From Janthinobacterium silvisoli (GTDB lineage: Bacteria; Pseudomonadota; Gammaproteobacteria; Burkholderiales; Burkholderiaceae_D): a stretch of 64,000 nucleotides of DNA. Below are positions 16,774 through 25,310 of this stretch, in pieces. The notes below the pieces were generated by a model, which was not told where the DNA came from, searched no databases, and saw nothing but the letters and a program-made list of their open reading frames with translations. Numbering within the stretch: the first letter of the stretch is position 1; each line of letters begins with the position of its first letter. The position numbers and the translations under genes are program-made. Where the stretch lies: positions 62,001 through 126,000 of the forward strand of contig NZ_JACHCL010000005.1 in assembly GCF_014200725.1 (NCBI RefSeq), in the 5' to 3' direction.

Positions 16774-17676
16774 ATGAAAACCACGGGCTTCAATTACCGG
16801 CATTTGTATTTCTTTTGGGTCGTTGCCCGTGAAGGGGGCGTGACGCGGGCGGCCGAGCGCTTGGGGTTGGCCGTGCAAACCATCAGCACCCAGCTGGCGC
16901 TGCTGGAAAAGGAACTGGGCAAATCCTTGCTGCAGCCACAGGGACGCCGTCTGGTGCCCACCGAGGCGGGCCGGCTGGCGCTCGGTTATGCGGACCAGAT
17001 TTTTCTGCTCGGCGAACAGATGCAGGATGCGCTCAGCGACGCCGATGCGGAAAAAATGCGACTGACCGTCGGCATTTCCGACTCGCTACCGAAACTGATG
17101 GCCTACCGCATGCTCGACGCCACGCGCAGCCTCGATAAACCCGTCAAGCTGGTGTGCCTGGAAGATGAGTTTGAATCCCTGCTGGCCGACCTGGCCCTGC
17201 ACAAGCTGGACCTGGTGCTGACCGACCGCGCCGTGCCGGCCGGCGCCAGCTTGCGCGTCTCGAGCCATTTATGGGGAGAAAGCTCGATGAAGCTATTCGG
17301 CGCACCCGCGCTGGCGGCACGTTATCGGCCCGGCTTTCCGGATAGCCTGACTGGCGCACCCTTTTTGCTGCCGGCACGCAATAACGCCTTACGCGGGCGC
17401 ATCGATGAATGGATGGTGCAGCAAGGCGTGCGGCCCGACGTGGTGGGCGAATTCGAAGACAACGCCATGCTGAACGCCTTCGGCCGCAAGGGCCTGGGCC
17501 TGTTCTTCGCTTCGGCCAGGCTGGCAGCCGACATTGAGGAACAGTTCGGCGCCGTGCTGGTGGGCGAGGCAGCGACCTTGCGCGAACAGTTTTATGTCAT
17601 CTCGAACGAACGCAAGATCAGGCATCCGGCACTGGACGTGATCCTGGCGTCAGCAGAAGGGGCACAAATGCATTAA
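16774..17676 (+). CDS. LysR-family regulator, NhaR-like
   Basis: A 300-residue LysR regulator. Its N-terminus NYRHLYFFWVVAREGGVTRA and the phrase LVPTEAGRLALGYADQIFLL closely resemble NhaR, the sodium- and pH-responsive activator of nhaA, rather than typical LysR proteins. No Na+/H+ antiporter gene is adjacent. Instead the gene is divergent from the DUF475/TerD cluster with 114 bases between the starts, so it probably controls that cluster and itself in response to ionic or membrane stress (inference). Confidence 0.88.
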   Translation: MKTTGFNYRHLYFFWVVAREGGVTRAAERLGLAVQTISTQLALLEKELGKSLLQPQGRRLVPTEAGRLALGYADQIFLLGEQMQDALSDADAEKMRLTVGISDSLPKLMAYRMLDATRSLDKPVKLVCLEDEFESLLADLALHKLDLVLTDRAVPAGASLRVSSHLWGESSMKLFGAPALAARYRPGFPDSLTGAPFLLPARNNALRGRIDEWMVQQGVRPDVVGEFEDNAMLNAFGRKGLGLFFASARLAADIEEQFGAVLVGEAATLREQFYVISNERKIRHPALDVILASAEGAQMH

Positions 17677-17699
17677 AACCGTTCGCCATCCATTTTCGT

Positions 17700-18206
17700 T
17701 CAAGCACCGGCCACCTGGGCGTAAGCGTCGGCAATCTGGGACTTGAGCATAGCGATGAATTCGCTGCGGGCCTTCAGCAAGTTAAGCAACTCGCTCTTCT
17801 GATCGAAGCTGGCTTCATTCAACAATTGCTTGCTCGACGCGGCATTCAGTTCGACGGCTGTTTGCAAGTGGGCATCGATCTGCGAACGAAAGGCGTTGGC
17901 CAGCAGTGGACGCACTTTTTGGTATATCTTCTCGGCAGTGGAAAAATCGGCCGTCATCGCACTGACCAAGGTGCGCAGGACGCTATTCGGGTCCGCTTTC
18001 GCCTTGTCCAAGTCCAATATCGCTGTTTCAGTAATGGCCAACAAGTCCGTATGCGCTTCACCAAGCCGCTTGGCACGTTCTTGCCTAGCAGAAAACTCAT
18101 GCTTCAAACGCTCGATACGGGCAGCATTGAAAAAAGTAAAGATGCCACCGATCAAGGCAGCAACTACCGATGACGCTAAAATGACGGACCACCAGTTTGT
18201 GAGCAT
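17700..18206 (-). CDS. Hypothetical membrane-anchored protein with coiled-coil character
   Basis: A 168-residue protein of no family I recognise. One N-terminal membrane segment (WWSVILASSVVAALIGGIFT) is followed by a long, charged, helical region (IERLKHEFSARQERAKRLGE and onward) with heptad-like spacing, likely a coiled coil facing the cytoplasm. The gene is isolated: convergent with the NhaR-like gene on one side and divergent from the CNNM gene on the other. Its codon use looks slightly less GC-rich than that of its neighbours. The reading frame is clean, so I consider it a real gene of unknown function. Confidence 0.7.
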   Translation of the reverse strand: MLTNWWSVILASSVVAALIGGIFTFFNAARIERLKHEFSARQERAKRLGEAHTDLLAITETAILDLDKAKADPNSVLRTLVSAMTADFSTAEKIYQKVRPLLANAFRSQIDAHLQTAVELNAASSKQLLNEASFDQKSELLNLLKARSEFIAMLKSQIADAYAQVAGA

Positions 18207-18451
18207 GCGCTGGACTCCTGAAGTAAGGTGAGGTGAACAAAATAATAAGGGGACGCCAGCATGGTAGCCATCGCCTCCACAGTCTATGGCTGCATCATTT
18301 GGACGTATTGATGATGATCAAATCCAGGCATGCGCGCGTACTGCCATGTGGAAAAAACGGGCGAGGAGCGTATCAGGCACAGGCAAAATTAGGTTATGCC
18401 GCCCTTCGTCGTTTAAGATGACGTTTTTATAGCCCATCTTATTGCGCCCCC

Positions 18452-19792
18452 ATGCACAATGTCTTGCTAGTCCTGCTCGCCCTCTTCCTGGTCGCGCTGA
18501 ACGGTTTTTTTGTTGCCGCCGAATTTGGCATCGTTACATTACGGCGCACACGCATCCGCGCCATCGCCAAGACACGGGGACTACGGGGACGCATCCTGGC
18601 CAAGGTACATGGCGAACTCGACGCCTACCTGTCCGCCTGCCAGCTGGGTATCACGCTCGCTTCGCTGGGCCTGGGCTGGGTAGGCGAACCGGCCTTTGCC
18701 GGCCTGGTTTCCCCACTGTTTGCCGCCCTCGGCGTCACATCGCAAGAGCTGATCCACGGCATTTCCTTCGTGCTGGCCTTCAGCGTGATTTCCTTCCTGC
18801 ACATCGTAGTGGGCGAACTGGCGCCAAAATCGCTGGCCATCCGCAATCCGGAAGCGATCGGCCTGTGGAGCGCCATTCCCCTGTATGGCTTTTACTGGAC
18901 CATGTATCCGGCCATCTACCTGCTCAACGCCAGTGCCAACTGGGTGCTGCGCGTGGCGGGCCTGTCCGGCAAGGGCAGCCACGACGCCCATTACTCGTCC
19001 GATGAGCTGAAGCTGATCCTGCGCACCAGTCAGCCTGGCGAGAAATTCACGCGCGACGAACGCAATATCCTGGCCCAGTCGCTCGATTTCGAACAGATGA
19101 CGGTGTCCGACCTGATGCGTCCTATCAATGAAGTGAGCGCCCTGTACGCTTCGCAAAGCCTGGAAGAAAATCTGGAGACGGTGCTGCGCAACCGCTTCAG
19201 CCGCTACCCGTATTTCGATACCAATGGCGACGACGTGCTGGGCGTAGTGCATCTGAAAGACTTGTTCTTTGCGCAGCAAGCCGGCAAACCGATCACCGCG
19301 CTGACGCCGTTTTTGCGTCCGGTGGACATTATTTCCGCGCGCACGCCGGCACTGGAACTGTTCCGCCGCTTCCGCGACGGCGCGCCACACTTCGCGCTGA
19401 TCGGCGAAAAGAACAAGCGTCCGCTGGGTTTTATTACGCTCGATAACTTGCTGGGCGCCATGGTCGGTGAAATCCGCGATGAATTCCGCCGCAATGAAAA
19501 CGATTGGCTCAAGCAAAGCGACGGTACCCTGATCGGCAAGGCCAGCCTGCCCATCTTTTCACTGGAACGCATACTCGGCATCGATATCGAAAACGAGGAA
19601 CTGGGACTGGAAGACGTGGAATCGGTGGGCGGCTTGATCATGGTCAAGCTGGGCGATATCCCGAAACAGGGCCAGCGCATCACCTTTGTCGACTTCGATA
19701 TCGTCGTCAAGAAAATGAACGGGCCCCGCATCGTGCTGATCAAGGTGATCCCGAAGCAGGAACGGGATCTGGACGCCGACCTGCGCGACTAA
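18452..19792 (+). CDS. CNNM/CorC (hemolysin C) family transporter-like protein
   Basis: A 446-residue membrane protein. The N-terminal DUF21/CNNM domain has about four membrane segments (LLALFLVALNGFFVAAEFGI and others). A pair of CBS domains follows (LMRPINEVSALYASQSLEEN and the ALIGEKNKRPLGFITLDNLL region), then a C-terminal CorC/HlyC domain with GLEDVESVGGLIMVKLGDIP. Members export or sense Mg2+ and Co2+; the old hemolysin name is historical. It ends exactly where the convergent AI-2E-family gene's stop begins, with no visible terminator between them. Confidence 0.93.
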   Translation: MHNVLLVLLALFLVALNGFFVAAEFGIVTLRRTRIRAIAKTRGLRGRILAKVHGELDAYLSACQLGITLASLGLGWVGEPAFAGLVSPLFAALGVTSQELIHGISFVLAFSVISFLHIVVGELAPKSLAIRNPEAIGLWSAIPLYGFYWTMYPAIYLLNASANWVLRVAGLSGKGSHDAHYSSDELKLILRTSQPGEKFTRDERNILAQSLDFEQMTVSDLMRPINEVSALYASQSLEENLETVLRNRFSRYPYFDTNGDDVLGVVHLKDLFFAQQAGKPITALTPFLRPVDIISARTPALELFRRFRDGAPHFALIGEKNKRPLGFITLDNLLGAMVGEIRDEFRRNENDWLKQSDGTLIGKASLPIFSLERILGIDIENEELGLEDVESVGGLIMVKLGDIPKQGQRITFVDFDIVVKKMNGPRIVLIKVIPKQERDLDADLRD

Positions 19793-20848
19793 TTACTTAA
19801 CCTGCGGCACGGAGGTCTCGCCCACCGTCCAGGTTTGCAGCAGGCTGTACAGCACCGCCAGCAAAGTCGGGCCGATGAACAGGCCCACGAAACCGAAGGC
19901 CAGCACGCCACCGAGCACACCGAGCAGCACCAGCAGGAACGGCAGGCTGCTGCCACGGCTGATCAGCATGGGCTTGACCACATTGTCCACGCCGCTGATC
20001 AGCAAGGCGCCCCACACCAGCATGAAAATGCCCCAGCCCGTATGGCCCTCGCTGAATAGCCAGATGGCGGCGCCGCCCCAGATCAGCGGAGGCCCTACCG
20101 GCACCAGCGACAAAATAAAGGTGGCGATACCCAAGAGGGCTACGGCAGGCACGCCGGCGATCAAAAAGCCCGCCACCGCCACCAGCGCCTGCGCCAGCGC
20201 CGTGCCCAGCAAGCCATACATCACGCCGCGCACGGTGCGGCTGATCGTCAGCAGCACGCCCGGCGCGCTGTCGCCGATGATGCGCGTGCTGCCCGTCAGC
20301 AAGGCTAGCTGCAATTGCTGGCCATCGCGATACAGGAAGAAGCTGACGAACACGGCCAGGCTGGTTTGCGCCACGCCGCTGCCCAGCACGATGCCGCCGG
20401 AAGCGAGGAAATGGCGCGCCGGTTCCAGCATGGTCTTGCCCAGTCTCAGCAATTCTTCGCGGTCGCCGATCAAACGCCGCAGATAGCCATCGATGGTCTC
20501 GCCCACCAGCGGAATGCTGGCCAGCCAGGAAGGCGGCTGCAAGCCACCCGCTTCCAGTGCCGCGCGGATCTGGTCATACATGCGGGAAACATTGTCGGCC
20601 AGGTTGTAGGTGACCAGTACCAAAGGCAGCACGACCACCAGCACCAGCGAGACCGTCATGATGGCGGCAGCCAGGTTGCGCCGGCCTTTCAACCGGTGCA
20701 GCAGACGCAGGTACAAGGGCCAGCTTGAGATGCTGACGCAGACGGCAAACAGCATCGCCGCCAGGAAGGGCCGCAAAACAAAAAAGCAGCCGATCACCAA
20801 AAAGATGATGGCTGCCAGGCGGGCATACGGCTCGAAACGTTTTTCCAT
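19793..20848 (-). CDS. AI-2E family transporter (PerM-like)
   Basis: A 351-residue membrane protein with about eight hydrophobic segments and a large hydrophilic loop, the plan of the AI-2E exporter (TqsA/PerM) family. The C-terminal signature PPLIWGGAAIWLFSEGHTGW and the GFVGLFIGPTLLAVLYSLLQ region are typical. The actual substrate is unknown; the family name does not prove autoinducer export. I start at MEKRFEPYARLAAIIFLVIG rather than ten residues upstream. It lies downstream of the SCO gene on the same strand. Confidence 0.9.
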   Translation of the reverse strand: MEKRFEPYARLAAIIFLVIGCFFVLRPFLAAMLFAVCVSISSWPLYLRLLHRLKGRRNLAAAIMTVSLVLVVVLPLVLVTYNLADNVSRMYDQIRAALEAGGLQPPSWLASIPLVGETIDGYLRRLIGDREELLRLGKTMLEPARHFLASGGIVLGSGVAQTSLAVFVSFFLYRDGQQLQLALLTGSTRIIGDSAPGVLLTISRTVRGVMYGLLGTALAQALVAVAGFLIAGVPAVALLGIATFILSLVPVGPPLIWGGAAIWLFSEGHTGWGIFMLVWGALLISGVDNVVKPMLISRGSSLPFLLVLLGVLGGVLAFGFVGLFIGPTLLAVLYSLLQTWTVGETSVPQVK

Positions 20849-20892
20849 AAACCCTTGTATCCTGAAAAAAGCGCCCATCGGGCGCGATCAGC

Positions 20893-21489
20893 TCAGGATA
20901 GCAGAAGTTTAAGATCGTGCGCTACTGCCGCCGGGGTTTCGCCGTGGCGGATGAACAAACGGATCTTGCCTTCGCGGTCAAACACATAGGTGCCGGCCGT
21001 ATGGTCGACCGTGTAGCTATTATCGGTTTCGCCCTCGACCTTGGCGTAGTAGACCTTGAATTCCTTGGCCACCTTGGCCGTTTCATCGAGCGTGCCATAC
21101 AGGCCCACGAAACGCTTGTCGAAGGCAGGCACGTATTCAGCCAGCAACTTTTGCGTATCGCGCTCGGGGTCGACGGTGACGAACAGCACTTGTACCTTAT
21201 CAGCATCCGGCCCCATTTCCTTCATCACCTGGGCCATGTCGGCCATGGTGGTAGGGCATACGTCGGGGCATTGTGTGTAGCCAAAGAACATCAGCACCAG
21301 CTTACCCTTGTAATCGGCCAGGGTACGGCGCTGGCCCGTGTGGTCGGTCAGCGAGAATTCACGCGCATAGGCGGCGCCCGTGATATCCATGCTCTTGAAT
21401 TCCAGCTTGGGCGCGGCCGGCTTGCCGCAGCCTGCCAGCAAGGCGGTGGCGAACAAAGCAGTCAACAGCAGATAAAAACGTTTTTTCAT
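20893..21489 (-). CDS. SCO family copper chaperone for cytochrome oxidase
   Basis: A 198-residue lipoprotein-like SCO1/SenC protein. The signal sequence MKKRFYLLLTALFATALLAG ends in a lipobox Cys. The thioredoxin fold carries the copper-binding CPDVC motif and the distal His in DHTAGTYVFDREGKIRL. SCO proteins deliver copper to the CuA centre of subunit II. An ATG nine bases upstream (21498, giving MLTMKKRF) is an equally possible start. It overlaps nothing, and follows ctaB closely as the last assembly gene of this heme A/copper operon. Confidence 0.93.
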   Translation of the reverse strand: MKKRFYLLLTALFATALLAGCGKPAAPKLEFKSMDITGAAYAREFSLTDHTGQRRTLADYKGKLVLMFFGYTQCPDVCPTTMADMAQVMKEMGPDADKVQVLFVTVDPERDTQKLLAEYVPAFDKRFVGLYGTLDETAKVAKEFKVYYAKVEGETDNSYTVDHTAGTYVFDREGKIRLFIRHGETPAAVAHDLKLLLS

Positions 21490-21511
21490 GGTCAGCATAT
21501 TCAAAAGAAAC

Positions 21512-22405
21512 TCAGAAGAAGAGGTAATGGTCGACCAGCAAAGCCACGAATAAGAGCGCCAGGTAGACGATGGAATAAGCAAAAGCCTTGCGCGCGATCA
21601 AATCCGTGTAATGGCGGTACATCTTCCATGAGTAATACAGGAAACCGGCGTTCAAGGCGATGGCGGAAAATAAATAGATCAGGCCACTCATGCGCACGGC
21701 GTACGGCAGCAAGGTGGTGGCGGCCAGCGCAATCGAGTACAGCCAGACGTGAAATTGCGTAAACTTCAAGCCATGCGTGACGGGCAGCATGGGCAAGCCG
21801 GAACGGGCGTAATCGTCACGGCGGTACATGGCCAGCGCCCAGAAATGCGGTGGCGTCCAGATAAAGATGATCAATACCAGCAGCCAGGCTTGCATCGGCA
21901 CGTCGTTGGCGACAGCGGCCCAGCCCAGCGCGGGCGGCATGGCGCCGGACAGGCCGCCGATGACGATGTTTTGCGGCGTGGCCGGTTTCAGTATCAGGGT
22001 ATAGATCAGCGCATAGCCGACAAAGGTGACAAAGGTCAGCCACATGGTCAGTGGATTGACCAGGTAATACAAGGTCGCCATGCCCAGGCCGCCGATCACC
22101 AGCGCGAACACCACCGTCTGCTTGACGGTGATATCGCCCATGGCCATCGGACGGCGGGCCGTGCGGGCCATGCGCGCATCGATTTCACGCTCGGCCAGGC
22201 AATTGACGGCAAACGCTGCGCCCGCCAGCAACCAGATGCCGATGGTGCCGAACACGACAGCATGCCAGTCCGGCAACTCGTCGCTGGCCAGAAACATGCC
22301 GATCACGGCGCAAAATACGGCCAGTTGCGTCACGCGCGGCTTGGTCAGCGCCCAATACTGGGCGATTCTAGGGGCAGGTTTACGGCTGAGTGTCTGAGTA
22401 GTCAT
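21512..22405 (-). CDS. ctaB: Protoheme IX farnesyltransferase (heme O synthase)
   Basis: A 297-residue UbiA-superfamily membrane prenyltransferase that adds the farnesyl chain to heme b, making heme O for cytochrome oxidase. The first substrate motif reads [20 protein letters not shown], where the first Asp of the usual NxxxDxxxD is Glu. The second region is [19 protein letters not shown]. About nine hydrophobic segments are visible. It starts directly against the stop of ctaA (no gap), so heme A synthesis genes are coupled. Confidence 0.96.
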   Translation of the reverse strand: MTTQTLSRKPAPRIAQYWALTKPRVTQLAVFCAVIGMFLASDELPDWHAVVFGTIGIWLLAGAAFAVNCLAEREIDARMARTARRPMAMGDITVKQTVVFALVIGGLGMATLYYLVNPLTMWLTFVTFVGYALIYTLILKPATPQNIVIGGLSGAMPPALGWAAVANDVPMQAWLLVLIIFIWTPPHFWALAMYRRDDYARSGLPMLPVTHGLKFTQFHVWLYSIALAATTLLPYAVRMSGLIYLFSAIALNAGFLYYSWKMYRHYTDLIARKAFAYSIVYLALLFVALLVDHYLFF

Positions 22406-23584
22406 TTATGGGGTACGGGAAATACTGCCGAGTGCCGGGGGCACTGTCGCGGCGGCGGAAGCGGAGGTCCGCGCAACATCGAGTTGGAATTTAGCCCTGT
22501 AGTTTAACATGGTCAGCAACAACACGAGCAGCGCCGCCCCGCCGTTATGCAGCACAGCAATCGCCAACGGCCAGTTCAGGTAAATGGTCGCCAGGCCCGT
22601 GCAGGCTTGCACGGCCAGGATCACGGCGATCCAGCGGGCGGGTTTGCGCAGCGACGGCAAGGACCATGCGCGGTAGACCGTGTAACCGATGCCGAGCAGC
22701 ACGAAAAAGGCGAAATTGCGGTGCACCCAGTGGATCGCCGTCAATGCAGAAAACGGCAGATAGTGGCCGGCAGCCGTCTTGCCCAGTTCGCGCCACAAAT
22801 GGAAACCGTGTTCAAAATCCATCTCCGGGATCACCTTGCCGCCACACAGTGGAAAATCGGTGCAAGCCAGCGTAGCGTAGTTGGTGCTCACCCAGCCGCC
22901 CAGCGCGATCTGCGCCGTCAGCAGCACGGCCGAGAAAATCGCCAGCGCGCGCACCGGGCGCAGCACGGACACATCGGCATCGGCGCGCAATACAGGCGCG
23001 ACGGCATTATCCTGGCGCCCGCCCAGCCAGGTCAGCAAAGCCAGCAGCCCCATGCCCAGCAGCAAGTGAATAGTGACGATAATCGGCTGCAGCTTCATGG
23101 TCACGGTCCAGGCGCCAAACGCGCCTTGCAGGCAAACAAACAGGAATAGCGCTGTCGGCAGTGCGGGAGCGAACTCCTGCCGTCTGCTCTTGCGCCACTG
23201 ACGCCACGCTTGCACCATCATCGCCACGATCAGCACGCCGATCGCCATGGCCAGGTAACGGTGCGTCATTTCGACCCATGCCTTGAACACCGTCACGGGT
23301 CCGGTCGGCATCAAGGCTTCCGCCGCCACGATATGTTCATGGGCCAGGAAAGGATTGGCCGAACCATAGCAGCCAGGCCAGTCCGGGCAGCCCAGGCCGG
23401 AATCAGACAGGCGCGTAAAGCCGCCAAACATGATCAGGTCGATGGTCAAAAACACGGCAACCCAGACCAGCTTGCGGTATTTATTCGCGTCGGACGAAAT
23501 CCAGACGACGGTCAGCGGCAGCAAGGCCACCAGTAAACCAGTCAGACCCAGCTGGGCCAGTGCAGAAAAATGCATCGTAGGCAT
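22406..23584 (-). CDS. ctaA: COX15/CtaA family heme A synthase
   Basis: A 392-residue membrane protein converting heme O to heme A. It has about eight membrane helices in two four-helix halves; conserved His residues are visible in EMTHRYLAMAIG, IVTIHLLLGMG and IHWVHRNFAFFVLLG. The DFPLCGGKVIPEMDF loop carries a Cys that in some family members forms a loop disulfide. I start at the ATG at 23584 with AAGAGG 12 bases upstream; the TTG at 23596 is closer to the site and is an alternative. Confidence 0.95.
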   Translation of the reverse strand: MPTMHFSALAQLGLTGLLVALLPLTVVWISSDANKYRKLVWVAVFLTIDLIMFGGFTRLSDSGLGCPDWPGCYGSANPFLAHEHIVAAEALMPTGPVTVFKAWVEMTHRYLAMAIGVLIVAMMVQAWRQWRKSRRQEFAPALPTALFLFVCLQGAFGAWTVTMKLQPIIVTIHLLLGMGLLALLTWLGGRQDNAVAPVLRADADVSVLRPVRALAIFSAVLLTAQIALGGWVSTNYATLACTDFPLCGGKVIPEMDFEHGFHLWRELGKTAAGHYLPFSALTAIHWVHRNFAFFVLLGIGYTVYRAWSLPSLRKPARWIAVILAVQACTGLATIYLNWPLAIAVLHNGGAALLVLLLTMLNYRAKFQLDVARTSASAAATVPPALGSISRTP

Positions 23585-23604
23585 AGTAGATATCAACCTC
23601 TTCT

Positions 23605-24234
23605 TTAACCGATCGCCGAAGCTTTGAGCAGCTTGGCGATATCTTTTTTTACTTTGCCCGGATCGGCATCTTTCGGGAAACGCATCATCAGGTTGCCCAG
23701 CGGATCGATCAGATACAGATGATCCTGGGCACGATCACCGGCTTCCACCGGCAGCCAGGCTTTCAAGGCGTCGCTATTCACGCGCAGCATATTGGTGCCG
23801 TCGAATTCGCGCATGATCATGGTTTCCAACGGTTGAGCATCCGTTACCAGCCAGACTCTTTCGATGCGCTCCATTTCCTTGCCTTGCATCAGCCGCAGCT
23901 GCTGCATGGCAAACAGCTGCTTCTGGCATGCGTCCTGGCAATCGGACGGCCCTGTTTGCAGCAATATCCACTTGCCCTTGAATTGTGCCAACGGCGAAGC
24001 CTTGCCATCGAGTTCGGTCACGTTCAGCTGCGCTTCAGGGATAGGATGCAAACGCGGGTCGATCAGCGCGCCATAATTGTTGCGGCCGGTGGGCTTGATC
24101 ACGTAATACGTCAGGTAGGAAGCGACAATCGGGAAAGCACACACGGCGATCACGGCCAGCAATTTGAGGCGGCCACTCTTTTGCGCCTGCCGTTCCTGCC
24201 TGCCTTGCTGTATTTCAGGGTTGTTTGTTTGCAC
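23605..24234 (-). CDS. Membrane-anchored thioredoxin-like protein with a CxxxC motif (oxidase biogenesis)
   Basis: A 209-residue protein with one N-terminal membrane helix (LLAVIAVCAFPIVASYLTYY) and a periplasmic thioredoxin-like domain. The segment LQTGPSDCQDACQKQLFAMQ holds Cys-x3-Cys, the same spacing as the SCO copper site, and DHLYLIDPLGNLMMRFPKD resembles the SCO region that carries the third ligand. It lies between SURF1 and ctaA, with the SURF1 gene overlapping its start by 20 bases, so a role in copper insertion or thiol reduction for the oxidase is likely (inference). Confidence 0.87.
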   Translation of the reverse strand: MQTNNPEIQQGRQERQAQKSGRLKLLAVIAVCAFPIVASYLTYYVIKPTGRNNYGALIDPRLHPIPEAQLNVTELDGKASPLAQFKGKWILLQTGPSDCQDACQKQLFAMQQLRLMQGKEMERIERVWLVTDAQPLETMIMREFDGTNMLRVNSDALKAWLPVEAGDRAQDHLYLIDPLGNLMMRFPKDADPGKVKKDIAKLLKASAIG

Positions 24235-24961
24235 GTCGAAATCCTGTCAAAACAAAAAATAAAAAAGCCATCAGAGCCAGTGCGTACCACTGGAATGCAT
24301 AGCCACGGTGCTTGTCTGCTCCCAGGTCGGGCGCGGGCCAGTCGCGTACGGGAAGCTGGCTGGCGGCTGGCGCGTGGTTGGCATCGACTGTTTGTTCTAT
24401 CAAAATGGGTTGGAAGACGAATCCGCTGGCATGGGCCAGCTGGGCGATCTCGGCATTTTGTACGATGGCGTGCGGTGTCAGCGGCGGTGCCGTGCCCAGT
24501 TGCATCACGTGGCCCGCATTCAGGCGGGCAATGCCGGTGATGGTGACGGTGCCTGTGGGCGTCGCGTAGTCGGGGATGCGTGTGCGCTCGACATTGTTAC
24601 GCGGCAACCAACCTTGTGCCACCAGCACATGCATGCCGGAACCGTCAATCTGAAATGGCGTCAGTACGTGGAAACCAGCCTGGCCCTGGTAGGGGCGGTT
24701 GTCCAGGTACACCGTCCAGGCGGGCACAAAGTGGCCGGTCACGCTGACGCGGCGAAACTCGATGGCGCCAGCTTCGCTGGGTGGCAAGGGTGCGGCAGTC
24801 AGCATCAGCGGTGCGGCCAGGTTACCTGTTTGCAACTTGGCGGCACGGGCGAGTTTTTCTTCGGCGCGGCGCTGCTGCCATTGCGCCAGCGATACGCCCA
24901 GCGCTACCAGTAGCAGCATTACAACAAAGGGGATCCATCTAAAACGGAAGCGTATACGCAT
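24215..24961 (-). CDS. SURF1 family oxidase assembly protein
   Basis: A 248-residue protein with the SURF1 plan: an N-terminal membrane helix (IPFVVMLLLVALGVSLAQWQ), a periplasmic beta-rich domain (VSVTGHFVPAWTVYLDNRPY, QGQAGFHVLTPFQIDGSG) and a second C-terminal helix with YAFQWYALALMAFLFFVLTG. SURF1 proteins assist insertion of heme A into subunit I of cytochrome oxidase. It is the first gene of the assembly operon, divergent from the small DUF2909 gene with 36 bases between the two starts. Confidence 0.94.
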   Translation of the reverse strand: MRIRFRFRWIPFVVMLLLVALGVSLAQWQQRRAEEKLARAAKLQTGNLAAPLMLTAAPLPPSEAGAIEFRRVSVTGHFVPAWTVYLDNRPYQGQAGFHVLTPFQIDGSGMHVLVAQGWLPRNNVERTRIPDYATPTGTVTITGIARLNAGHVMQLGTAPPLTPHAIVQNAEIAQLAHASGFVFQPILIEQTVDANHAPAASQLPVRDWPAPDLGADKHRGYAFQWYALALMAFLFFVLTGFRRANKQP

Positions 24962-24997
24962 TACAATGGAACCTCCTCAAACAGGGCCTTGCCATCC

Positions 24998-25198
24998 ATG
25001 AAAATCATTGTCGCGATTGCCTTTATCCTGATCCTGGCCAGCCTGGGTTCAGCCCTGTTTTTCCTGATGCGCGACAAGGGCAAGAGCAACCGCACCGTGC
25101 AAGCGCTGGCCATGCGCGTGGGCTTTTCGATCGCCCTGTTCCTGCTGATCTTGCTGGCGTACAAACTCGGCTATATCCAGCCGACGGGCATCCACTAA
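24998..25198 (+). CDS. DUF2909 family twin-transmembrane protein
   Basis: A 66-residue membrane protein of two helices (IIVAIAFILILASLGSALFF and VGFSIALFLLILLAYKLGYI) separated by a basic turn MRDKGKSNRTVQALAMR. This is the DUF2909 pattern, commonly found in oxidase loci of betaproteobacteria and thought to accompany cytochrome oxidase assembly; no biochemical role is proven. I start at the ATG at 24998 (MKIIV); the TTG at 24989 adds three residues. It is the only plus-strand gene inside the oxidase locus. Confidence 0.88.
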   Translation: MKIIVAIAFILILASLGSALFFLMRDKGKSNRTVQALAMRVGFSIALFLLILLAYKLGYIQPTGIH

Positions 25199-25230
25199 TA
25201 TTGCCTCATTGGCAAACTTTTCAGACCAAG

Positions 25231-25270
25231 AAAAAAGCCGTACCCGGGATATCCCGGCACGGCTTTTTTT
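25231..25270 (+). terminator. Bidirectional intrinsic terminator between DUF2909 and ctaE
   Basis: AAAAAAGCCGT, then CCCGGGATATCCCGG, then ACGGCTTTTTT: a stem of about 15 pairs with a central palindrome and T-runs at both ends. It lies 33 bases after the plus-strand DUF2909 stop and 41 bases after the minus-strand ctaE stop, serving both. Confidence 0.92.
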
Positions 25271-25310
25271 CGCAGGCGCAAGCTTCAAGCCAGCGCGCCC
25301 TGCCCCGTCA

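Noticed and set aside
18233-18421. A 62-codon plus-strand frame between the coiled-coil gene and the CNNM gene
   Set aside because: No hydrophobic or domain pattern and no binding site; the gap is a promoter region.
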